DNA from: Senegalia massiliensis
GTDB lineage: Bacteria; Bacillota; Clostridia; Tissierellales; SIT17
Assembly: GCF_900626135.1 (NCBI RefSeq)
Contig: NZ_LR130785.1
Coordinates: 1,335,241-1,399,240 of the forward strand
Length of the DNA: 64,000 nt
Direction of reading: 5' to 3'
Shown here: positions 43,076-48,133 of the stretch, in pieces
Layout of the letters: every line of letters starts with the position of its first letter
Position numbering within the stretch: the first letter of the stretch is position 1
Position numbers and translations under genes: made by a program
The notes under the pieces: model-generated
Told to the model about the DNA's origin: nothing
The model's database searches: none
What the model saw: only the letters and a program-made list of their open reading frames with translations

Positions 43076-43154
43076 TAAAGCTAAGTGGTGGTTTTTAACT
43101 GGAATGTTAGGACCATTAATCTTAGCTTTTATATTATCACAATTAAATTTATAG
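43071..43154 (+). CDS. Possible tiny membrane protein in lysis module
   Basis: A 27-codon frame (xDKAKWWFLTGMLGPLILAFILSQLNL) with one membrane helix, starting in the 3' end of the previous gene. The start would have to be ATT at 43071 (weak site) or the internal ATG at 43104. It could also be a C-terminal membrane segment lost from the previous gene by a frameshift in the A-rich run at 43058-43068. Confidence 0.35.
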   Translation: MDKAKWWFLTGMLGPLILAFILSQLNL

Positions 43155-43165
43155 GAGGAATGTAA

Positions 43166-43429
43166 ATGGATTTTAATTTTAAAGGTGTAAATAAAGCTAC
43201 ATGGGTAAGGATCATAGGTTTATTTTTAGTTCTAATGAATCAAATATCAATAAGTATATTTAAATTTGAGTTATTACCTTTTGGAGATGAAGAGATAAAC
43301 GAAGGTGTATCTACAATACTTACAGTTGTAATTGCAATAGTTGCAGGGTGGAAAAACAACTCTATAACAAAATCAGGACAAAAAGCAGACAAGGTATTGA
43401 AAGAAGAAAAAAGAAAGGTTGTGAAATAA
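43166..43429 (+). CDS. SPP1-type holin
   Basis: An 87-residue holin. The family pattern is NKATWVRIIGLFLVLMNQISISIFKFELLPFGDEEINEGVSTILTVVIAIVAGWKNNSITKSGQKADKVL: two membrane segments with the WWKNN/WKNNS-like junction and a basic tail. It makes the membrane hole that releases the amidase. The stop shares one base with the amidase start. Confidence 0.88.
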   Translation: MDFNFKGVNKATWVRIIGLFLVLMNQISISIFKFELLPFGDEEINEGVSTILTVVIAIVAGWKNNSITKSGQKADKVLKEEKRKVVK

Positions 43430-44460
43430 TGAAAATTAAACAACAGCTAATAAGAGATACAAAACATAAGTACGGGAAAAGCAACAAAAAGAAATATATT
43501 ACTGTACATCAAACTGATAATTGGGATAGGGGAGCAAATGCTCAAGTGCATGCTAACCTACAGAGTAGAGTGAATCCTCGTAAGGCATCTTGGCATTGGC
43601 AAGTTGATGATATACAAGCCATACAATCATTTTTACATTATTTTCAGTTATGGCACTGTTCAGATGGTAGAGGAAATGGAAATCTGAATTCAATAGGAGT
43701 AGAACTTTGTTTAAATAGAGATGGGAACTATAATAAAGCAGTTGAAAATGGAGCAGAATTAGTAGCCTATATTATGAAAAAAGAAAATATTCAATTATCT
43801 AATGTGGTCCAACATAATTACTGGAGTGGAAAGAATTGTCCTTCTCAAATACGTAGAGGTAAGAATGGCATTTCATGGTCCGACTTTAAAAAGCTAGTAG
43901 CTAAGAAGTTAAATAAAGATATAGTTGAACCTACAAAAACTATAGAAAAATTAATTGCAGAAACATTGGCAGGAAAATATGGGAATGGAGCAGAGAGAAG
44001 GAGGTTGCTAGGTAGTAACTATAATGAAGTGCAAAGAGAAATTGATAAAATGTATAACTCTAAGCCTATACCAAAGCCGACTAAGACTATAGATAAGTTA
44101 GTTGAAGAAACATTGTTAGGATTCCATGGTAATGGAGCAGAAAGGAAAAAATCATTAGGATCTAATTATCAAAAAGTACAACAAATTATTAATGGGAAAT
44201 TTGAAAGAGTAGATATAAATAAACTTGTAAAAGAAACATTAGCAGGAAAACATGGGAATGGTGCTCAAAGGAAAAAATCGTTAGGTAAGTATTATAATGA
44301 GGTCCAAAATATAATTAATAAAAAATATAGTGGCAAATCTATAGATACTTTAGTCAAAGAAACTCTAGAGGGTAAACATGGTAATGGTGCTGAAAGAAGA
44401 AAGTCTTTAGGTACACACTATAAAGAAGTGCAAAATATAATTAATAAGATATATAAATAA
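43429..44460 (+). CDS. N-acetylmuramoyl-L-alanine amidase with four CW_7 repeats
   Basis: A 343-residue endolysin. The N-terminal Amidase_2 domain (about 1-160) has KKYITVHQTDN, WHWQVDD, GVELC and QHNYWSGKNCPSQI, with zinc ligands His (VHQT), His (QHN) and Cys (NCP). Four CW_7 wall-binding repeats follow, each containing ETLAGKxGNGAERxxxLG. It cuts peptidoglycan at the end of the lytic cycle. The ATG at 43429 follows an AAAGG site; no signal peptide, so it depends on the holin. Confidence 0.95.
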   Translation: MKIKQQLIRDTKHKYGKSNKKKYITVHQTDNWDRGANAQVHANLQSRVNPRKASWHWQVDDIQAIQSFLHYFQLWHCSDGRGNGNLNSIGVELCLNRDGNYNKAVENGAELVAYIMKKENIQLSNVVQHNYWSGKNCPSQIRRGKNGISWSDFKKLVAKKLNKDIVEPTKTIEKLIAETLAGKYGNGAERRRLLGSNYNEVQREIDKMYNSKPIPKPTKTIDKLVEETLLGFHGNGAERKKSLGSNYQKVQQIINGKFERVDINKLVKETLAGKHGNGAQRKKSLGKYYNEVQNIINKKYSGKSIDTLVKETLEGKHGNGAERRKSLGTHYKEVQNIINKIYK

Positions 44461-44493
44461 AATAATTAATAAAAAAATATAATAAATAATATT

Positions 44494-44523
44494 GACCAGG
44501 ACTATTTGTCCTGGTCTTTTTTT
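44494..44523 (+). terminator. Lysis module terminator
   Basis: A perfect 9-bp stem GACCAGGAC/GTCCTGGTC with a 5-base loop followed by a run of seven Ts. It marks the end of the rightward phage late genes. Confidence 0.9.
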
Positions 44524-44526
44524 ATG

Positions 44527-44694
44527 TCAATTGATTTTATTTTTTATTTTATGATATAGATATATAACCTCATCTAGTTCTTGACTTATATCTATTATTT
44601 CTGTTGTAATTATAAAATCATTCTTATGTAGCAGTTTATGCATTTGTTTTTTTAATGATGTCATTTTCTCTTCAACATCTTCTACTTTCCCCAT
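44527..44694 (-). CDS. Spo0E-like aspartyl-phosphate phosphatase
   Basis: A 55-residue protein, MGKVEDVEEKMTSLKKQMHK and on to ISQELDEVIYLYHK. The SQELD signature (residues 37-41) flanked by two helices and followed by the Ile-x-Tyr-x-Lys-like end is that of the Spo0E family, which removes phosphate from Spo0A~P. It is on the strand opposite to all phage late genes and has its own promoter. It is expected to delay or block host sporulation; that effect is inference. The size fits the short clostridial/Bacillus members (YnzD, YisI). Confidence 0.82.
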   Translation of the reverse strand: MGKVEDVEEKMTSLKKQMHKLLHKNDFIITTEIIDISQELDEVIYLYHKIKNKIN

Positions 44695-44740
44695 AAAACC
44701 ACACTCTCATAATTTTTTTTATATTTGCCTTACTTTTCCT

Positions 44741-44769
44741 ATTATATTATAAAATTACTTAGTTAACAA
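44741..44769 (-). promoter_or_regulatory. Promoter of the Spo0E-like gene
   Basis: On the minus strand: TTGTTA, 17-bp spacer, TATAAT, with the start about 40 bases upstream of the ATG. A normal vegetative (sigma-A) promoter, so the gene should be on in the lysogen. Confidence 0.65.
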
Positions 44770-44841
44770 TAAGAAATATAATGTATAAAATTATCATATT
44801 TGACAAAATGAATTAATATTCCGAGATTTTTATTTTTATGT

Positions 44842-44870
44842 AGAGGAATTAACGATTTTATGTAGAATAT
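44842..44870 (+). promoter_or_regulatory. Sigma-H type promoter
   Basis: AGAGGAATT, 11-bp spacer, GTAGAATAT: matches every defined base of the sigma-H consensus. The 16 bases around its -10 (TTTTATGTAGAATATA) are identical to those at 25271. The predicted start is a short distance before the GGGGG site of the next gene. Confidence 0.78.
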
Positions 44871-44893
44871 ATATAAAAAAGGGGGAATTGAAT

Positions 44894-45061
44894 GTGAGAT
44901 ATAATAAAAATGACCTTGAAGAAATAACAAAAATGTTTATTAAACTGGCAGATAAATTATTAGAAGAAAACAAGATAGATAAAGAAACTTATATAGAAAT
45001 TACAAAGAGAAAGAAAGGTTTTTTAAGGTTTATTGAAAAAGACAAAATACATAATACATAA
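44894..45061 (+). CDS. Small helical protein under sigma-H promoter
   Basis: A 55-residue, charged helical protein (MRYNKNDLEEITKMFIKLADKLLEENKIDKETYIEITKRKKGFLRFIEKD). The GTG start is eight bases after GGGGG. It is divergent from the Spo0E-like gene and bounded by its own sigma-H-like promoter and terminator: a cargo unit. I recognise no family. The stationary-phase/early-sporulation timing is inferred from the promoter. Confidence 0.72.
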   Translation: MRYNKNDLEEITKMFIKLADKLLEENKIDKETYIEITKRKKGFLRFIEKDKIHNT

Positions 45062-45083
45062 ATGATATAATGAGCAATTATTT

Positions 45084-45118
45084 TAAGGCTAGGGAGAAAT
45101 CTCTAGCCTTATTTTTTG
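45084..45118 (+). terminator. Terminator of sigma-H cargo gene
   Basis: An 11-bp stem (TAAGGCTAGGG with CTCTAGCCTTA) and a 6-base loop, followed by TTTTTT. Confidence 0.85.
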
Positions 45119-45415
45119 TGCTTAAAAATGTTAAGTATAATAATTAACTTTATTAGAAATAATTAATTTAGATAGTAATATAATTTTTAGGGTAGAAATA
45201 TAATATATTATTAAGACTTATATCTTTGGTTATAAGAATATTAATATTTACCTATAAGTAAAGAATAAAGGATACGTTAGATATAAACTAATAAAATTGA
45301 TTTTATAGTGCATAATTACGAGTCCTAACCACAATATGTAGTGGTTTACAGATACTTAATTTTAATATAAAATTAAGTAAAGTAATTAGTGGTTAATGGG
45401 GGACGAATTTAAACT
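45119..45415 (+). promoter_or_regulatory. Long leader of the HipA-like operon with competing hairpins
   Basis: About 300 bp without an ORF, extremely AT-rich. TATAAT hexamers occur (for example 45179) without a clear -35. TAACCAC (45326-45332) can pair with GTGGTT at 45341 (6 bp) or with GTGGTTA at 45389-45395 (7 bp, next to the GGGGG ribosome site). Between them lies an independent 11-bp perfect stem (45353-45363 / 45369-45379). The two pairings exclude each other, a shape seen in attenuators and riboregulators. Confidence 0.5.
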
Positions 45416-46207
45416 ATGGAGGATATAGTAGCGACGCGTTTTATTAGTGAAATAAACACTGGTTTGTCTAAGCCTGTAATATTAGGAGCTAGTGATGGGA
45501 ATAATTATGTTGTTAAATTTAGAGATGATTTAGTTACAAATAAGGTTTTAATTAATGACCTCATTTGTTGTAGATTAGCTAAGCTATTTGATCTTCCTGT
45601 TGCAGAAGCTAGAACCATTTTCATAGGTGAAAGTTTGATTAATATAGAGCCTTACTTATCTAATAGAAAAATTAAAGATGGCAAACATTTTGCTAGTTTA
45701 CATTATAAAAATACATATACTTTTATTGGAGAGAATTCTCTAAAAGGTATTTCAAATATAGATAAGATACCAGATATAATAGCTTTTGATTTGTGGGTAG
45801 GTAATGATGACAGAGCAGATAATGAAGGTAACTTACTTTTAAGAACTTCTATTAATAATGATAATTTACTTATTATTGACTATGGCAATTCTTTTCATGG
45901 TCCAGATTGGATAGAGGATGATTTGAAATGTAATGATATATTAGTACCACCTTTTGATGGGAAAGTATATAATGTATTAAAGAAATATGTAAATGGCAGT
46001 AATCCATTTCAAGAAATATGTAAAAAGATTAAAAGCATTACTTATGATGAAATCACTTCATGTGTAGCAGATATTCCAGATTCTTGGAACTTAAATGAAG
46101 ATAATAAAAAGAATATATGCGATTTTTTATTTAATAGAAAAGAAAAGTTAGAAGATATATTGGAATATTTAAAGTCAAAAAACGAATTTTATAATTGGAG
46201 GAGGTGA
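45416..46207 (+). CDS. HipA-like Ser/Thr kinase
   Basis: A 263-residue protein of the compact HipA-like kinase family (HipA_2), without the N-terminal HipB-contact domain of full HipA. The ATP lysine is in YVVKF (K34); the catalytic loop GNDDRADNEGNLLL has D132, R133 and N136; the metal Asp is in LLIIDYGNSF (D155). HipA kinases phosphorylate targets such as GltX to stop growth. No HipB-type antitoxin is adjacent; the partner is the DUF3037-type gene five bases downstream. It is cargo next to attR, so superinfection defence or persistence is plausible but unproven. Confidence 0.85.
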   Translation: MEDIVATRFISEINTGLSKPVILGASDGNNYVVKFRDDLVTNKVLINDLICCRLAKLFDLPVAEARTIFIGESLINIEPYLSNRKIKDGKHFASLHYKNTYTFIGENSLKGISNIDKIPDIIAFDLWVGNDDRADNEGNLLLRTSINNDNLLIIDYGNSFHGPDWIEDDLKCNDILVPPFDGKVYNVLKKYVNGSNPFQEICKKIKSITYDEITSCVADIPDSWNLNEDNKKNICDFLFNRKEKLEDILEYLKSKNEFYNWRR

Positions 46208-46212
46208 GTAGT

Positions 46213-47070
46213 ATGGATTTTAAACAAGCACAATATACAGTTATTAGGTTTATTCCTGACATTATAAAAAATGAACCTATCAATATAGGACTTATATTGC
46301 ATAGTCCGGAATCAAAATATATTAGAACAAAATTTTCTAAAAAGAAACTTAAATTATTAAGTAGGTATAATGAAGATGTAAATTTAAGAGTTGTAAAAAA
46401 ACTTACAGAAGATATAGAGATGAATTTTAATAATGAAAATATTCTTATTAGAGATCATTTATTTGGAAACTTTAAAGATAATAAACTTTTAAATAAACTT
46501 TCTGCTGCTCATTCTAATCAATTAAGATTTACTACTCCTAGAGGGTTAATAACTACTGATTTAGAATTAGAATTCAAAAAATTATTTGAAGATAATATAT
46601 ATATATATAATGAATCAAATAAAATATCTAGAGTCGAAAAGAGAACAATGAAGAGGGACTTGAAAAAAGAATTTGATAAAACTGATCTTATTAAAAAGAA
46701 AATTATTAAAGAAAATCATAAAGAAATAGGAAGATTTGGTGAGGATATAGATATTGATTTCAAATATTTAAATGGAAAACCTAATTTAATCCAAAACTTA
46801 TCTTTTGATCTTAAATCTATTGATTATATGAATGAAGCAAAACTATGGCTTAAAAATTACGAAGAGTTAAAATCTAAACAAAAAAGAAATAAAGAGGATA
46901 GTAATATAAATGTAATTTATTGTCCTCCAATTAATTATAAAGATAAAGCTAAAGATTTTAGTCGAGTTGTAGACTGTTTAGAGGCAGGATCTGATAATTT
47001 AATTGATTATACAGATAAAGAACAGTTACATTATTATATTGATAAAGTAATAAAAACAGCTCATTTATAA
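46213..47070 (+). CDS. DUF3037-type partner of the HipA-like kinase
   Basis: A 285-residue protein. The opening FKQAQYTVIRFIPDIIKNEPINIGLILHSPE is the DUF3037 signature; the rest is charged and helical with a C-terminal YCPPINYKDKAKDF segment. The ATG at 46213 follows GGAGGAGGTGAG, which overlaps the end of the kinase gene, so the two are translationally coupled. HipA_2 and DUF3037 genes recur as pairs in mobile regions. Whether this one is substrate, antitoxin or effector is unknown. Confidence 0.8.
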   Translation: MDFKQAQYTVIRFIPDIIKNEPINIGLILHSPESKYIRTKFSKKKLKLLSRYNEDVNLRVVKKLTEDIEMNFNNENILIRDHLFGNFKDNKLLNKLSAAHSNQLRFTTPRGLITTDLELEFKKLFEDNIYIYNESNKISRVEKRTMKRDLKKEFDKTDLIKKKIIKENHKEIGRFGEDIDIDFKYLNGKPNLIQNLSFDLKSIDYMNEAKLWLKNYEELKSKQKRNKEDSNINVIYCPPINYKDKAKDFSRVVDCLEAGSDNLIDYTDKEQLHYYIDKVIKTAHL

Positions 47071-47163
47071 AAATACATTTTGATGATCTTATTTTTAAAT
47101 TAACTAGTTTTTTTAATATTTAATACATCATAAAACTAGTAGTATATTTCATAATGAATATCA

Positions 47164-47193
47164 AATTAAAGGGCCAAATAAGGCCCTTTAATT
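47164..47193. terminator. Bidirectional terminator after HipA-like operon
   Basis: A perfect 12-bp stem (AATTAAAGGGCC / GGCCCTTTAATT) with a 6-base loop between the rightward pair and a leftward small gene whose stop lies in the right arm. Confidence 0.8.
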
Positions 47194-47361
47194 ATGTTCT
47201 CCAATATACTCTCTCAATAATTTTGGACTAATATGATAAGTCCATTTGCTACTCATTTTTATTGCAGTACCTATAGGAAGCAATTCTCTTTGTAATCCAA
47301 TTCGAATAAATTGTTCAGATACTTCTAATACTTTTGCAGCTTCTTTCACTGATACTCTCAT
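47188..47361 (-). CDS. Small excisionase-like HTH protein near attR
   Basis: A 57-residue protein: VSVKEAAKVLEVSEQFIRIGLQRELLPIGTAIKMSSKWTYHISPKLLREYIG. This is a MerR/AlpA-like winged-helix excisionase pattern (helix-turn-helix followed by a small wing). AAGGAG precedes the ATG by ten bases. Lying about 500 bp from attR, it may be the Xis; a regulator of the neighbouring cargo is the alternative. Confidence 0.7.
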   Translation of the reverse strand: MRVSVKEAAKVLEVSEQFIRIGLQRELLPIGTAIKMSSKWTYHISPKLLREYIGEHN

Positions 47362-47550
47362 AGTATAAAAACTCCTTATTTCTAGTAGACTAATTTTAAA
47401 ATTATTATAAGAAATTATGGTCTTACTTTTAGATTAATATGCCATAAACTTATAATTGGAATTTTGATTTTAAATTAATTATGTATTATTAATATTTAAA
47501 AAAGGATTTTATATAAATAAAATAGAAAGTATCATTAAGGAGTGATTTAT

Positions 47551-47619
47551 TTGAGTGAAAAAGATAATTTAGAAGAGTTTAAGGATATATCAAAAGAAAG
47601 GAGAAATAAGTTATGGTAA
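47551..47619 (+). CDS. Possible leader-size peptide
   Basis: A 22-codon ORF (MSEKDNLEEFKDISKERRNKLW), TTG start, six bases after AAGGAGTG, overlapping the next ATG. Its end overlaps the ribosome site of the next ORF, so it may serve only to couple translation. Confidence 0.4.
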   Translation: MSEKDNLEEFKDISKERRNKLW

Positions 47620-47765
47620 TAGAAGAATTTAAATTAGGTAACACCACAATTCAGTTTGATGATGAATATATAGATGAAAGCAAAACTGAAGAAATATTAG
47701 AAAGGATAAAAAAGATACTTTCTAATGCAGAAAGAAAAACGGAAGTAGATGATAGTAACAAATAA
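47613..47765 (+). CDS. Small acidic protein before attR
   Basis: A 50-residue protein (MVIEEFKLGNTTIQFDDEYIDESKTEEILERIKKILSNAERK...). AAAGGAG precedes the ATG. It is the last prophage gene on this side. Function unknown. Confidence 0.55.
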   Translation: MVIEEFKLGNTTIQFDDEYIDESKTEEILERIKKILSNAERKTEVDDSNK

Positions 47766-47783
47766 AGAATACTGTTGTAATCA

Positions 47784-47805
47784 CTACTGCACACCTACTG
47801 CACAC
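47784..47805. repeat. Right integrase arm-type repeats
   Basis: Two perfect tandem copies of CTACTGCACAC, 46 bp from attR, matching the three copies near attL. Confidence 0.75.
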
Positions 47806-47811
47806 AAAACA

Positions 47812-47856
47812 AAAAAGCTACTCTCTAGAACATGTAATTCTAGGGAATAGCTTTTT
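47812..47856. terminator. Phage-borne terminator replacing that of tRNA-Leu
   Basis: A hairpin with arms AAAAAGCTA-CTCTCTAGAA and TTCTAGGGAA-TAGCTTTTT (a few mismatches), with T runs on both strands. It stands at the 3' side of the leftward tRNA-Leu. Its outer AAAAGCT/AGCTTTTTCTATGG layout copies the host hairpin at 10762-10813. Confidence 0.75.
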
Positions 47857-47880
47857 CTATGGTGCCGAAGGTGGGACTCG
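47852..47880. repeat. attR, 29-bp att core
   Basis: Identical to attL at 10809-10837. Its right 21 bases are the 3' end of the intact tRNA-Leu gene, which therefore remains complete after integration. Confidence 0.95.
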
Positions 47881-47946
47881 AACCCACACGGTATTGCTAC
47901 CACCGGATTTTGAATCCGGCGCGTCTGCCAGTTCCACCACTTCGGC
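47860..47946 (-). tRNA. tRNA-Leu (CAA)
   Basis: An 87-nt class II tRNA with encoded CCA. Acceptor GCCGAAG pairs with CTTCGGC; anticodon loop TTCAAAA gives CAA, reading UUG; a long variable arm (TGGTAGCAATACCG) and a GGGTTCGAGTCCC T-arm are present. Its 3' end is the prophage integration site. Confidence 0.97.
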
Positions 47947-47964
47947 TTATTTAATACAAAATAT

Positions 47965-47994
47965 ATAATAACATAAATATGAATTAAAAGTCAA
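47965..47994 (-). promoter_or_regulatory. tRNA-Leu promoter
   Basis: On the minus strand TTGACT, 18-bp spacer, TATTAT, about ten bases before the tRNA 5' end region. Confidence 0.6.
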
Positions 47995-48133
47995 GTTTAA
48001 AATTAATCTTTAAAGTATAGAATAGTACATATATTACAGGGTAATAAGTAAACCAGAATAATGTATAATTTGTTTACTATAATCCATTTTTAATATATAC
48101 TTTAGTTATAATATTTTTTAAGGAGTTGTAAAA

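Larger units (their letters stand above)
10809..47880. mobile_element. Complete tRNA-Leu-integrated siphovirus-type prophage
   Basis: About 37 kb bounded by 29-bp identical att repeats. It contains, in order, leftward integrase/ImmA/repressor genes, rightward early, replication, packaging, head, tail and lysis genes, then cargo genes next to the right end. All structural modules appear intact, and the only frame anomaly in them is a programmed-type slippery site in the tail chaperone. The presence of integrase, arm repeats and full morphogenesis genes suggests it could be functional; induction has not been shown. Confidence 0.96.

Noticed and set aside
43790-43805. AGAAAATATTCAA in the amidase gene, resembling the phage operators
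   Set aside because: It encodes KKENIQL in a conserved domain, stands alone, and is not near a promoter; treated as chance.
45326-45379. Two short inverted repeats before the HipA-like gene considered as CRISPR-like repeats
   Set aside because: Different sequences, no regular spacers and only one copy each. No CRISPR array is visible anywhere in the window.
47501-47530. Third possible sigma-H promoter (AAAGGATTT-N12-ATAGAAAGT) before the small ORFs near attR
   Set aside because: The -35 fits, but two of the defined -10 bases do not, and the predicted start would leave the ribosome site at the very 5' end of the RNA.
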